Of a stretch of DNA of 64,000 bases, positions 1-9,005 are shown in pieces. Positions within the stretch are counted from its first letter, which is position 1. Each line of letters opens with the position of its first letter. Made by a program: the position numbers and the translations under genes. Under the pieces are notes generated by a model that was not told the origin of the DNA, made no database searches, and saw only the letters and a program-made list of their open reading frames with translations. Origin of the DNA: Blautia wexlerae DSM 19850 (GTDB lineage Bacteria; Bacillota; Clostridia; Lachnospirales; Lachnospiraceae); the NCBI RefSeq assembly GCF_025148125.1, contig NZ_CP102267.1, positions 1,622,501 through 1,686,500 on the forward strand, in the 5' to 3' direction.

Positions 1-546
1 AAAGAAACATTGAAAAGTACACCGCTGAAAGGAAGAGGAGATATTGTAGTTGCTTTCATTGCAGTAGCCATTGTGATTGTCTTCCTTGTATTTTTCTTAA
101 GGACAAGACTTGGTCTGGCAATCAGGGCAACAGGAAATAATGCAGATATGGTAAAATCCTCATCTATTAATCCGGTATTTACTACGATTGTAGGTCTCTG
201 TGTTGCCAATTCCTTCACAGCACTTTCCGGATGTCTTCTGTCTCAGTCACAGAAATCTGTAGATATCAATATCGGACAGGGAATGGTTACCATCGCGCTG
301 GCTTCCCTGCTGATCGGTGGTACGATTCTTGGCAGAGGTGGAATTTTCGTGAGAGCTGTTGGCATGGTACTTGGATCTTTTATTTTCCGTCTGGTATATA
401 CCGTCGCACTGAGATTCAATATGCCGGCATTTATGCTGAAACTGGTATCTTCTGTGATCGTTGTGCTGGCTATTTCAGGTCCATATTTGAAAAAACAGTG
501 GCCGCAGATTAAGAGAAGAATGACTCACAGGAAGGGAGTACAGTGA
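1..546 (+). CDS. ABC transporter permease, C-terminal part (cut by window edge)
   Basis: The reading frame is open from the first base, so the true start lies outside the window; about 181 residues are visible. It is a polytopic membrane protein with at least four hydrophobic segments. The segment GLAIRATGNN followed by a long Ala/Gly/Leu-rich stretch ending LIGGTILG is typical of the branched-chain-type permease family (BPD_transp_2), specifically the group annotated as tryptophan/tyrosine-type transport permeases. The C-terminus is basic (KRRMTHRKG), as expected for a cytoplasmic tail. It is followed after 3 bases by an ATPase, so the two form one importer; the substrate-binding protein is probably upstream. 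The substrate is inferred from the family only. Confidence 0.85.
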   Translation, partial: KETLKSTPLKGRGDIVVAFIAVAIVIVFLVFFLRTRLGLAIRATGNNADMVKSSSINPVFTTIVGLCVANSFTALSGCLLSQSQKSVDINIGQGMVTIALASLLIGGTILGRGGIFVRAVGMVLGSFIFRLVYTVALRFNMPAFMLKLVSSVIVVLAISGPYLKKQWPQIKRRMTHRKGVQ

Positions 547-549
547 TTT

Positions 550-1344
550 ATGCTGAAGATTGAACATATTTCCAAGACTTTTAATCCGGGTACGGTAAAC
601 GAGAAACAGGCCATCAGAGATTTATCCCTGAATCTGGAGAAGGGCGATTTTGCAACGATCATCGGTTCCAATGGAGCTGGTAAATCCACTCTGTTTAATG
701 CGATCTGTGGAGATTTTCTTACAGATTCCGGTGTGATCATGCTGGATGGACAGGACATTACTTTTATGCCCCAGCATGTACGTGCAAAGACCATCGGTCG
801 CCTGTATCAGGATCCTATGAGGGGAACTGCACCTGGAATGACTATAGAAGAGAATCTGGCACTTGCAGCAGGGAAAGGCGGATGGCTTTCCCATGTGTCC
901 AGACAGGAGAAAGAACGATTCCATGAAGAACTGAAGCTTCTGGATATCGGACTTGAGAAGCGTATGACTCAGCCGGTAGGACTTCTTTCCGGCGGACAGA
1001 GACAGGCGCTGACACTTCTCATGGCAACCATGAATCCGCCCAAGCTTCTGCTTCTGGATGAGCATACAGCAGCCCTTGACCCGGGCACAGCAGAGAAGGT
1101 GCTGAATCTTACGAAACGAATTGTAGAGGAACATCAGCTTACCTGTCTGATGATCACTCACAATATGCAGTCGGCCCTTGATCTGGGGAATCGTATTCTG
1201 ATGATGGATTCCGGAGATATTGTGCTGGATATCCATGAAGAAGAAAAGAAAGGCCTGACAGTGGAAGGTCTTCTGGAGAAGTTTAAGACAGGTGCCGGTA
1301 AGATGCTGGATAATGACCGTATTCTTCTTTCCGGAGAAAAGTAA
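550..1344 (+). CDS. ABC transporter ATP-binding protein of amino-acid-type importer
   Basis: This is a 264-residue single-domain ABC ATPase. The Walker A loop GSNGAGKST lies at about residues 39-47, the signature LLSGGQRQ near 145-152, the Walker B LLLLDE near 166-171 and the switch histidine in MITHNMQ near 204. Placement 3 bases after the permease stop shows one transcript and one complex: two copies of each would drive import across the cytoplasmic membrane. The C-terminal 40 residues after the ATPase core match the usual length of this importer group. The start is ATG with only a weak upstream AGGAAGG-type site inside the preceding gene, consistent with translational coupling. Confidence 0.9.
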   Translation: MLKIEHISKTFNPGTVNEKQAIRDLSLNLEKGDFATIIGSNGAGKSTLFNAICGDFLTDSGVIMLDGQDITFMPQHVRAKTIGRLYQDPMRGTAPGMTIEENLALAAGKGGWLSHVSRQEKERFHEELKLLDIGLEKRMTQPVGLLSGGQRQALTLLMATMNPPKLLLLDEHTAALDPGTAEKVLNLTKRIVEEHQLTCLMITHNMQSALDLGNRILMMDSGDIVLDIHEEEKKGLTVEGLLEKFKTGAGKMLDNDRILLSGEK

Positions 1345-1372
1345 TTATAAAAATAACATATAATTGTAAATG

Positions 1373-1447
1373 AAAGAACCATTATATACAGAAGCTATAG
1401 TTGTTGCCTGAAGCATACAGCCATGTTTTCTGATATAATGGTTCTTT
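1373..1447. terminator. Long-loop inverted repeat between convergent genes
   Basis: A perfect 15-bp inverted repeat (AAAGAACCATTATAT and its complement) is separated by 45 bases. The right arm runs into TTTG and the left arm starts with AAA, so it could end transcription from both the importer and the ClC gene. The long loop is unusual for an intrinsic terminator. Confidence 0.5.
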
Positions 1448-1463
1448 TTGTCTGGTAGCGACT

Positions 1464-2738
1464 CTATTGCTTGCTGTAATTTGCAGAAGGTTCCTGCTCT
1501 GGTTTGAGTGTGATAAGTTTGCTCCCAACCGCTGCTGCGATGAATATCCAGATAAACATTTTAACCGGGAAGCAGAGGAAGAGAAGCATGGTTACTGCCA
1601 GTGGCTTTTTCATAATTCCACCCAGAAGTGATGCAGTAACGATTGCAGCTCCAAATACCACATGTCCCCCGTCTGGCCCGCAGGTCAACATTGCCACGCC
1701 GTATCCCATACATACTCCGGCAAAGATGACAGGGAAGAAATGTCCTCCCTTTAAACCGAACTGAATACACAGATTTGTCAGCAGGAGCTTAAAAAACGCA
1801 ATGCCAATAAGTGCCAGCGGCAGATAAGAGGTATAGGTTTTCATAAGTGTTCCCATCTGTTCTTCTCCGGAAAACATAAGTGCAGGTAAGAATGAACCTG
1901 CGATTCCAAGGCATAAACCTGCAAAAATCTCTTTTACAACTGCCGGGAATCTGTTGGAAATATTTCCGGTCAGCTTGTGTGTTGCCTGATAGAAGTATGC
2001 CAGGATAAGACCGCACAAAATATACAGAATCATAAGCAGATAGTCTTTTCTCTGGATTTCCACCATATCAAAGGATGGAAATCCGGAAAGCCCTGCACCA
2101 AAAAGTGCAGATAAACCTGCATAAATACCAGTGCCTGCAGCCAGCGCGATTCCGTAAATAAATAATTTGGAACCCTTTGTTAAGGCTGCAAGGTCTTCTT
2201 CAGAGTTTTCTTCTACTTCGAAAATACCGAACAGAGGTGCGTGAAACAGCATACTCATGGAGACTGCGGCACCAATCTGCGAATAATTTCTGGTATTCTG
2301 TTTGGCAAACTTAAGGTTGTCTCCGGCCCAGTAGCATAAACCTACGATAATACCGGTAAGTCCGGCTTCGGGACCTACACTGCTTCCTATGAGTAATGGC
2401 AGCAGTGCTGCCACCATCATTACAAGCATGTTTTTGTATTCGTATCTTTTTTCTGCTCTGACTTTTTCCATAACGGTTTCAAGATTTTCGGGATAGTCTC
2501 CGAATATTTTTCGGAAAATACCGATAATTGCCGCACCGGCTACACAGATAAGAATCGTATAATAGGGAACAGAGGTTTTTCCGGGAAGCCATTTCCATAG
2601 AAATTCAGTTCCGACTGCCATTATTTTCAGCAGGATCCATACCAGTGCACCGGCAACAGCACCAATGAGTGCACAGAACAGCCACAATTCAAGCTGATTT
2701 TTTAAAGATACGTTTTTGGGGCTTTTTGTGTTATTCAT
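1464..2738 (-). CDS. ClC-family chloride channel or transporter
   Basis: A 424-residue polytopic membrane protein of the voltage-gated chloride channel family. The block GSSVGPEAGL at about 119-128 corresponds to the second selectivity motif (GPEAG aligns with GREGP, so the gating glutamate is kept), and GGHFFPVIFAG in the C-terminal half corresponds to the GxFxP anion-binding motif. There are no C-terminal CBS domains, as in short bacterial members. Family members move chloride or related anions, either as channels or as proton antiporters; the sequence alone does not decide which. The next gene on the same strand is the DUF308 protein 18 bases upstream, so the two may be co-transcribed. Confidence 0.88.
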   Translation of the reverse strand: MNNTKSPKNVSLKNQLELWLFCALIGAVAGALVWILLKIMAVGTEFLWKWLPGKTSVPYYTILICVAGAAIIGIFRKIFGDYPENLETVMEKVRAEKRYEYKNMLVMMVAALLPLLIGSSVGPEAGLTGIIVGLCYWAGDNLKFAKQNTRNYSQIGAAVSMSMLFHAPLFGIFEVEENSEEDLAALTKGSKLFIYGIALAAGTGIYAGLSALFGAGLSGFPSFDMVEIQRKDYLLMILYILCGLILAYFYQATHKLTGNISNRFPAVVKEIFAGLCLGIAGSFLPALMFSGEEQMGTLMKTYTSYLPLALIGIAFFKLLLTNLCIQFGLKGGHFFPVIFAGVCMGYGVAMLTCGPDGGHVVFGAAIVTASLLGGIMKKPLAVTMLLFLCFPVKMFIWIFIAAAVGSKLITLKPEQEPSANYSKQ

Positions 2739-2756
2739 ATAGCCATAACCTTTTTG

Positions 2757-3293
2757 TCAACTTTCTGCCTTTCCGAAATTAATTCCAAGTACGATCATGT
2801 TGATACCCTGCATTAAAACAGAAAATGCGATCATATATCCTGCAGAGATCATGGTAAGTACAGGATGGGTAAATGAAATGATGCTGACAATTACGGATAA
2901 AACACCGCACACAATACTCAGGATACCTTTTCCTTTAGATGTTTTATATACCTTTGTGCCGGCGGCAATCTGGAAAATACCGTAGATCAGAATGATTGCA
3001 CCGACCATATAAGCTGCCATTACGTCTGTGATGAACCGCTGAATGCCGCTGAATAATAAGATAATACCCGCAAGTCCTTCCAGAACACCGAGAATACATG
3101 CTCCGATTTCTTTCTTTTCTTTGGATAAAGAAAGGATTACAAGTTCAATACCATTTACAAACAGAAGGATTCCCAGGATCCATCCGATTGCAAGAAAAGT
3201 TCTCATTGGTCTTACAAGAGTGTAGACTCCTAATAACAATGTTAAAACTCCGGTGATCAAAGTGAGGTATTTTAGTGCTTTATTATCTTTCAT
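2757..3293 (-). CDS. DUF308 / HdeD-like membrane protein
   Basis: A 178-residue protein made almost entirely of six hydrophobic helices in three similar pairs. The segment RPMRTFLAIGWILGIL followed by NGIEL and a charged SLSKEKKE turn is characteristic of the DUF308 family, which includes the E. coli acid-resistance protein HdeD. Function in Firmicutes is not established. The ATG is preceded on its own strand by GAGAGGAGC, a good ribosome binding site. It precedes the ClC gene in the same orientation and diverges from the potassium channel gene. Confidence 0.75.
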   Translation of the reverse strand: MKDNKALKYLTLITGVLTLLLGVYTLVRPMRTFLAIGWILGILLFVNGIELVILSLSKEKKEIGACILGVLEGLAGIILLFSGIQRFITDVMAAYMVGAIILIYGIFQIAAGTKVYKTSKGKGILSIVCGVLSVIVSIISFTHPVLTMISAGYMIAFSVLMQGINMIVLGINFGKAES

Positions 3294-3387
3294 ACTGTTA
3301 AGCTCCTCTCATATTGCAAGTGAAACCGTTTTATACTATACTTCAATTAATTTCAGGCAGTATATTATTTCATTGGAGGACAAGTGC

Positions 3388-3801
3388 ATGAAAAGAATTA
3401 AAGTATTAGGCAGTGTTTTAAAACGGACTCGCGCAGATAAAATTATCATTGGTTTTATTGTGTTTATTTTTGCTATCGCAGCAGTGATCCAGCTGGTTGA
3501 ACCGGACATTAACCGATACGGAGATGCACTGTGGTATTGCTATGCGGTGATCTCCACTGCCGGATTTGGCGATGTGGTTGCGGTTACTTTTATTGGAAAA
3601 ATGTGTTCCGTTCTTCTGACGATCTATTCGCTTTTTGTAGTTGCCATTGCCACCGGGGTAGTGGTTAATTTCTACACCCAGATGGTGGAATTGCAGCGAA
3701 AAGAGACACTTGCCATGTTTATGGATCAGCTGGAAAGACTTCCTGAGCTTTCCAGAGAAGAGCTGGAGAATATTTCCAGAAAAGTGCGCCAGTTTCGGTA
3801 G
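3388..3801 (+). CDS. Two-transmembrane potassium-channel-like protein
   Basis: A 137-residue protein with two hydrophobic helices around a pore loop. The selectivity filter reads STAGFGDVV in place of the classical TVGYGD, a variant also seen in other bacterial channels. A short cytoplasmic tail (MVELQRKETLAMF onward) is probably helical. No ligand-binding RCK domain is fused or adjacent. The ATG at 3388 was chosen because GGAGGA lies 7 bases upstream; an in-frame extension to 3253 would run through the promoter region. It likely conducts monovalent cations across the cytoplasmic membrane. Confidence 0.78.
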   Translation: MKRIKVLGSVLKRTRADKIIIGFIVFIFAIAAVIQLVEPDINRYGDALWYCYAVISTAGFGDVVAVTFIGKMCSVLLTIYSLFVVAIATGVVVNFYTQMVELQRKETLAMFMDQLERLPELSREELENISRKVRQFR

Positions 3802-3810
3802 CTGTGGATC

Positions 3811-4599
3811 TTACTGATCTTTGGAAGAAAGTTCTTCTTCCTGCTTGCTGCGTACCTGCGGGATCAGAGAAGCTGCCAGCTTTCCTTTTCCGCGGTTTCG
3901 CAGATACAGAATACCGATGATAGAAAATACGACTGCGCCGATAAAGTTTACGATCAAATCTTTCATGGTATCAACAATACCAATATCAAGATAGCCTCCC
4001 AGATTCCAGGTCTCGCCGTTAACGGCCAGGGACTGAACATCTACATGGATCGGAACATTTGCACCGGTAGGATTCAGCTTCACAGAGTTGATGGCCGGTA
4101 CGATCCAGTCCTTCTGCATATCCATTCCAAAAAACCAGTCCATGCTGAATTCAAAGAATTCCCACATAACACCAACAGTCATTGAAAAACAGAATGCAAA
4201 AAAAGCTACAAAATACGGTGACATTTTAATGGAAAACCTGTCGCTGCGGTTAAAAAGATCAATCAGTGCAAATCCGATGGCAGCCATCAGAAAACCGTTA
4301 GTAGTATGTAAAATGGTATCCCAGATAGGGATTTTTACATAAAAGGCATTGATTTCGCCAAGAATTTCTGCTGAAAAGATAAAGATCAGAATCACTGTTT
4401 CCAGTCCCGGTGGTATTGTGACGTTCAGTTTCCTGTCCAGAAACTGGGGAACCATAAAAAGGATCAATGTCAAGATTCCCAGAAACATATTGTGGTAATT
4501 TCCCAGGAAAAACTGACGTACAACAGATAAGATTACCAGGGCGGTAAGTACCATCTGAATCTTTGTTCTGTTCTTTTTCAAACCTGAATTAGCTTTCAT
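3811..4599 (-). CDS. YjdF-like (DUF2238) integral membrane protein
   Basis: 262 residues with about six hydrophobic helices. The middle contains IWDTILHTTNGFLMAAIG and SMTVGVMWEFFEFSMDWF, two blocks with conserved His, Asp, Glu and Trp reminiscent of the DUF2238 (YjdF) membrane family. The C-terminal part contains a further helix pair around DLIVNFIGAVVFSIIG. Function is unknown. GGAAGGAGG precedes the ATG. It converges with the potassium channel gene, leaving only 9 bases between the stops. The family call is by motif recall and is moderate. Confidence 0.6.
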   Translation of the reverse strand: MKANSGLKKNRTKIQMVLTALVILSVVRQFFLGNYHNMFLGILTLILFMVPQFLDRKLNVTIPPGLETVILIFIFSAEILGEINAFYVKIPIWDTILHTTNGFLMAAIGFALIDLFNRSDRFSIKMSPYFVAFFAFCFSMTVGVMWEFFEFSMDWFFGMDMQKDWIVPAINSVKLNPTGANVPIHVDVQSLAVNGETWNLGGYLDIGIVDTMKDLIVNFIGAVVFSIIGILYLRNRGKGKLAASLIPQVRSKQEEELSSKDQ

Positions 4600-4679
4600 T
4601 TTTCTTTTCCTCCTTCCTTATTTTATATCCTTATCCTCACTGTTTGTATTTTAACATAAGTGCATCCAAACAACAAGAA

Positions 4680-6047
4680 TTATAGGATAATAAGCTGTTT
4701 CTGGGACTCGTGGCAGAATTTTCTGCCGGTTTTCAGACACAGAAGTTTTTCATATAAATTGGAAGAAAAAACAGTTTCAGATAAAATCTGATTACCTTCA
4801 CTGTCCAAAAGATTTTGGGCGTCCGCAAGCTTGGTGATAAGAGGAATTCGGCTGTGCTGCTTGATCCGGCTTAGCAGTTCGCTGCTTTCTTTGCGGAAAC
4901 CAAGAACCCGGGCAAAGGGAATCTGTGCTGGTGCAGTATGGATATTTAATATAATATGAAGCAATGCCCTCTGTATCCTTGTCTGAGTCAGTTCTCTGGT
5001 TTTTAAAACAGATACAGACTGGGAAAAGGACAACAGAAGATTCTGTTGATTTATGATCCGCCGGGCGAGATCCTCGGAAACATCCATATAGGAAGAAAGG
5101 CTTTCTACATTTTCTTTCATAAGGCAGTAAGAAAGAATAGAGTCCAGAGAATTTTCTGTGAGAAATTCACCGGAGTCCAGCACCTTTTTGAAAACGTAAA
5201 AAGCATCTGGTGGAATCTGGGATGATAATATATTGGCAGTTTTGGTATCCGGATTCCTGACTGGATTATTTATGTCTGAGATTGCCTCTGAATGGTCACC
5301 TTCCAGATTCTGAATAAGACTGCGTATAGCAGTTGCAGATGCAAAGGAATCAGTAGATGAGTGTAAATCAGGGGAGGAGCTTGCTAAATCTCCTTCAGGG
5401 ACAGTGGTTTCATGATACCCCATTCCTTCCCTGCGGATGGTAACAGGGCGGATCTGGCTGTTCAGGCGGAGAAGTGCCTTGCAGTATTCGATCCCCAGAA
5501 TATTATTCGGTGTATTCAGAATCTGTGTAACTTCATTTAACAGAGGAGTAAGGACTCCGTCAAAATCGTCACCATTGAAGTTGCGCGGATTCTTAAAATA
5601 TTCTGTCAGTGCCTGGCTTCTGGCAGCCGGAAAAGTCAGCCCTTCGCTTAAAAAGCTTTTCAGCAGCTTTTTATATTCTTCAGGTTCTTCTACAAGGATC
5701 TCAGCCAGTTCTTTCAGTGCGCTGATCTCCCCGGATTCACTTCCAAAGCAGAGCATATCAACAATACCAAGGCTGTCTAACAGGGAAACACCCCCCATTG
5801 CAAAGGCTTCTGCACTTGCTGTAGAGATGGATACCGGCATTTCAAGTACAAGGTCAGCACCACACCGCAGAGCCATTTCTGCACGTGCGTGTTTGGAGAT
5901 GAGAGCAGGAGTGCCGCGCTGCACATAATCTCCGCTCATGGCAACGATAACGTAGTCTGCTTTTAACCTTTCCTTTGTATACCTGATTTGATATTCATGT
6001 CCTTTGTGAAAAGGATTATATTCTGCAATAATTCCTGCTGTTTTCAT
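4680..6047 (-). CDS. tmcAL: tRNA(Met) cytidine acetate ligase
   Basis: A 455-residue protein that begins GIIAEYNPFHKGH, the nucleotidyltransferase-like HxGH region of the YlbM/TmcAL family. TmcAL activates acetate with ATP and acetylates the wobble cytidine of elongator tRNA(Met). The N-terminal 200 residues also contain MSGDYVQRGTPALI and SESGEISALKEL, conserved in the family. Length is slightly above the usual 400 or so residues because of a Ser/Asp-rich insert near residues 210-260. It stands alone with its own upstream region, facing away from pta. A site AGGAAGGAGC lies somewhat far (about 14 bases) from the ATG. Confidence 0.9.
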   Translation of the reverse strand: MKTAGIIAEYNPFHKGHEYQIRYTKERLKADYVIVAMSGDYVQRGTPALISKHARAEMALRCGADLVLEMPVSISTASAEAFAMGGVSLLDSLGIVDMLCFGSESGEISALKELAEILVEEPEEYKKLLKSFLSEGLTFPAARSQALTEYFKNPRNFNGDDFDGVLTPLLNEVTQILNTPNNILGIEYCKALLRLNSQIRPVTIRREGMGYHETTVPEGDLASSSPDLHSSTDSFASATAIRSLIQNLEGDHSEAISDINNPVRNPDTKTANILSSQIPPDAFYVFKKVLDSGEFLTENSLDSILSYCLMKENVESLSSYMDVSEDLARRIINQQNLLLSFSQSVSVLKTRELTQTRIQRALLHIILNIHTAPAQIPFARVLGFRKESSELLSRIKQHSRIPLITKLADAQNLLDSEGNQILSETVFSSNLYEKLLCLKTGRKFCHESQKQLIIL

Positions 6048-6152
6048 AAATTTACACAGATGCTCCTTCCTGAAATTTTGTAGAGTTCTCTTTTTTAACC
6101 ATATTGCATCTTAAAAAATACTTTTTTATGTCATATTCTACCATTCAGATGC

Positions 6153-6181
6153 TTGAAATACAAGGCTTCAGGAGGTATAAT
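6153..6181 (+). promoter_or_regulatory. Sigma-A promoter of pta
   Basis: TTGAAA and TATAAT are separated by exactly 17 bases, about 120 bases before the pta start codon. No operator resembling the Rex site is visible nearby. Confidence 0.65.
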
Positions 6182-6298
6182 GAAGACAGCGCAGAAAACA
6201 GATTACTGTTTACTGTATATATTCGGTGAATGGTAATGACATCTGGTATACAGATATTGTGATATCAGAACTGCTATATGAAAGGAGCCATTTTAATC

Positions 6299-7309
6299 AT
6301 GGGATTTATTGACACACTCAAAGAGAGAGCAAAAGCAAACGTAAAAACAATCGTACTTCCGGAGACAGAGGATAAGAGAACTCTGGCAGCTACAGAGAAA
6401 ATTTTAAAAGAAGGAATTGCAAAGGTTATCCTTGTTGGTAACGAAGAAGCTGTTAAAAAGAGTGCAGCTGAAGACGGATATGATATTTCCGGCGCACAGA
6501 TCGTAGATCCTGCTACATCAGAGAAAACACAGGGATACATTGACAAGTTAGTAGAATTAAGACAGAAAAAAGGCATGACACCGGATCAGGCTAAAGAGAT
6601 TCTTCTTAACCAGTATCTGTACTATGGTGTAATGATGGTAAAAATGGGCGATGCAGACGGTATGGTATCCGGTGCATGTCACTCTACAGCTGATACATTA
6701 AGACCATGTCTTCAGATCCTGAAAACAAAACCAGGTACAAAACTTGTATCTGCATTCTTCTTAATGGTAGTTCCGAACTGCGAATATGGCGCAAACGGCG
6801 CATTTGTATTTGCTGATTCCGGTCTGAACCAGAACCCGACTTCAGAAGAGCTTGCAGCAATCGCAGCATCTTCTGCAGAATCCTTTGAACTTCTTGTTAA
6901 GGAGAAACCAATCGTTGCAATGCTTTCACACTCCACTAAAGGCAGTGCAAAACATGCTGACGTAGATAAAGTTGTAGAAGCTACAAAGATCGCAAAAGAG
7001 CAGAATCCGGAACTTGCACTTGACGGAGAATTCCAGCTTGATGCAGCTATCGTTCCAAGCGTAGGCGCTTCTAAAGCTCCTGGAAGCGAAGTTGCAGGTA
7101 AAGCTAACGTACTTGTATTCCCAGACCTTGATGCAGGTAACATCGGATACAAACTTGTACAGCGTCTTGCAAAAGCAGAAGCTTACGGACCTGTAACCCA
7201 GGGTATCGCTAAACCTGTAAATGACCTGTCCCGTGGATGCTCTGCAGACGATATCGTTGGTGTGGTAGCTATCACAGCAGTACAGTGCCAGGCTGACGAC
7301 AACAAATAA
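6299..7309 (+). CDS. pta: Phosphate acetyltransferase
   Basis: A 336-residue enzyme that converts acetyl-CoA and phosphate to acetyl phosphate, the first step of acetate formation. It has the short single-domain form usual in Firmicutes, without the N-terminal regulatory domains of the E. coli protein. Recognisable blocks are VKTIVLPETEDKRTL near the start, KMGDADGMVSGACHSTADT, and the C-terminal VNDLSRGCSADDIVGV. The start at 6299 is preferred because AAAGGAG lies 11 bases upstream; an ATG at 6278 would sit before that site. It is followed 230 bases later by ackA, completing the pathway. Confidence 0.96.
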   Translation: MGFIDTLKERAKANVKTIVLPETEDKRTLAATEKILKEGIAKVILVGNEEAVKKSAAEDGYDISGAQIVDPATSEKTQGYIDKLVELRQKKGMTPDQAKEILLNQYLYYGVMMVKMGDADGMVSGACHSTADTLRPCLQILKTKPGTKLVSAFFLMVVPNCEYGANGAFVFADSGLNQNPTSEELAAIAASSAESFELLVKEKPIVAMLSHSTKGSAKHADVDKVVEATKIAKEQNPELALDGEFQLDAAIVPSVGASKAPGSEVAGKANVLVFPDLDAGNIGYKLVQRLAKAEAYGPVTQGIAKPVNDLSRGCSADDIVGVVAITAVQCQADDNK

Positions 7310-7365
7310 GATTTCAGTCAGACCGTAAAACGGACTGAGAATTATTTCATTGACTACATAATGTT

Positions 7366-7404
7366 AAAGGCATCGGAGGAGATATTTCTGATTCTGATGC
7401 CTTT
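7366..7404 (+). terminator. Hairpin between pta and ackA
   Basis: A perfect 9-bp stem (AAAGGCATC / GATGCCTTT) encloses 21 bases. No uridine run follows, so it may reduce read-through or protect the pta transcript end rather than stop transcription completely. A TATAAT lies downstream at 7448-7453, suggesting a separate weak start for ackA. Confidence 0.4.
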
Positions 7405-7540
7405 GATATCATTACTCATATTTCCCTAGAAATGATGAGAATAATATTATAATATGAAAGGAAAAGCTGACAGAAATATTCGAAGACTTGTGTCAGGATT
7501 ATGGACAGTATTCGAAATTTGTTGCCGGCAGAATATGAAA

Positions 7541-8731
7541 ATGAACGTATTAGTAATCAACTGTGGAAGTTCATCCCTTAAATATCAGCTGATCAACTCT
7601 GATTCAGAAGCAGTTCTTGCAAAAGGTCTCTGCGAAAGAATCGGTATCGATGGAAGATTAGTATATCAGAAAACAGGCTGTGACAAAGAGATCACAGAAG
7701 CTGCAATGCCTACACATAAAGAAGCAATCCAGATGGTACTGGATGCCCTCACAAATGATAAAACAGGCGCAATCGGAAGCCTGAAAGAAGTAAATGCTGT
7801 TGGACATCGTGTTGTACATGGTGGTGAGAAATTTGCCAAATCTGTAGTGATCACAGATGAAGTAATCTCAGCAGTAGAAGAATGCAATGACCTTGCACCA
7901 CTTCATAACCCTGCAAACCTGATCGGTATCCGTGTATGCTCCGAGCTTATGCCGGGTGTACCTCAGGTAGCAGTATTCGATACAGCTTTCCATCAGACAA
8001 TGCCTGCAAAAGCATATCTCTATGGTCTTCCGATCGAATATTACAAGAACTACAAAGTAAGAAGATATGGTTTCCACGGAACATCCCACAGCTTTGTTTC
8101 CAAACGTGCTGTTGAATTCCTTGGTCTTGACAAAGACAACTCCAAAGTTATCGTCTGCCACCTTGGAAACGGTTCTTCCATCAGTGCTGTAGTAAACGGA
8201 CAGTGTGTAGACACAACAATGGGTCTTACTCCACTTGAAGGTGTTGTTATGGGAACACGTTCCGGTAACATCGACCCGGCTATCATGGAATTCATCGCTA
8301 AGAAAGAAAACCTTGATATCGCAGGTATGATGAACGTTCTTAATAAGAAATCCGGTCTTCTTGGATTATCCGGCGGATTATCCAGTGACTTCCGTGACCT
8401 GAACGATGCAGCTCAGAGCGGAAACGAAGATGCAGCTAACGCAATCGATGTTCTCTGCTATGGTATCGCTAAATTCGTTGGCGGATATGTTGCAGCTATG
8501 AACGGTGTAGATGCCATCGTATTTACAGCAGGTATCGGCGAGAATGCTATTCCTGTACGTGAGAAAGTTGTAAGCTATCTTGGATACCTTGGAGTTACAC
8601 TTGACAAAGAAGCTAACGGAGTTCGCGGAGAAGAGATCGTTATCTCTACACCGGATTCCAAAGTTAAAGTTGCTGTAATTCCTACAAACGAAGAACTTGC
8701 AATCTGCAGAGAGACAGTAGCTCTGGTTTAA
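7541..8731 (+). CDS. ackA: Acetate kinase
   Basis: A 396-residue enzyme that makes ATP and acetate from acetyl phosphate. The N-terminus MNVLVINCGSSSLKYQL, the AVFDTAFHQTMP block, GFHGTSHSFV and the late TAGIGENA motif are all diagnostic of the ASKHA-fold acetate kinases. The frame is open from an ATG at 7454, but a TATAAT sits immediately before it (7448-7453), so transcripts from that promoter would not include it; 7535 (two residues longer) is also possible. No clear ribosome binding site is seen for 7535 or 7541, which is odd for such a highly expressed gene. Confidence 0.96.
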   Translation: MNVLVINCGSSSLKYQLINSDSEAVLAKGLCERIGIDGRLVYQKTGCDKEITEAAMPTHKEAIQMVLDALTNDKTGAIGSLKEVNAVGHRVVHGGEKFAKSVVITDEVISAVEECNDLAPLHNPANLIGIRVCSELMPGVPQVAVFDTAFHQTMPAKAYLYGLPIEYYKNYKVRRYGFHGTSHSFVSKRAVEFLGLDKDNSKVIVCHLGNGSSISAVVNGQCVDTTMGLTPLEGVVMGTRSGNIDPAIMEFIAKKENLDIAGMMNVLNKKSGLLGLSGGLSSDFRDLNDAAQSGNEDAANAIDVLCYGIAKFVGGYVAAMNGVDAIVFTAGIGENAIPVREKVVSYLGYLGVTLDKEANGVRGEEIVISTPDSKVKVAVIPTNEELAICRETVALV

Positions 8732-8811
8732 TTTTCACAGATAATAAAGTGTCTGTTTTGTGTCCAAACGAGAGAAATATAACTGGATAAAAGTTATATT
8801 TATATAGAAGG

Positions 8812-8843
8812 GAAGGGTGCATCTGTCAGGAGCACCCTTCTTT
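8812..8843 (+). terminator. Intrinsic terminator after ackA
   Basis: A perfect 9-bp stem GAAGGGTGC / GCACCCTTC with an 11-base loop, followed by TTT. It closes the acetate pathway transcript. Confidence 0.75.
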
Positions 8844-8950
8844 GTGCCCGTAAGGCATGTGGAAATTACCTGATAATAATGCCGCCGGATGATAAAATAC
8901 TTCGTAAAGGAATATTACTTGACAAAATGTGAAATTTTTCTAATTTATCG

Positions 8951-8979
8951 TTGACAAAAGCAGAGGCGGTATGTATAAT
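8951..8979 (+). promoter_or_regulatory. Consensus sigma-A promoter of yceD-rpmF
   Basis: A perfect TTGACA and a perfect TATAAT are separated by 17 bases, 27 bases before the yceD start codon. This is the strongest promoter seen in the window and fits high ribosomal protein expression. A further TTGACA at 8919-8924 has no matching -10. Confidence 0.85.
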
Positions 8980-9005
8980 AAAACAAGTGTGGATAGGAGA
9001 AAAGT

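Noticed and set aside
1464..2738. Loss of the gating glutamate in the ClC protein
   Set aside because: At first the motif seemed to lack it, but GPEAG aligns with GREGP, keeping the glutamate in place.
7454..7540. Upstream extension of ackA
   Set aside because: A TATAAT lies directly before 7454 and the extra residues do not match the acetate kinase family start.
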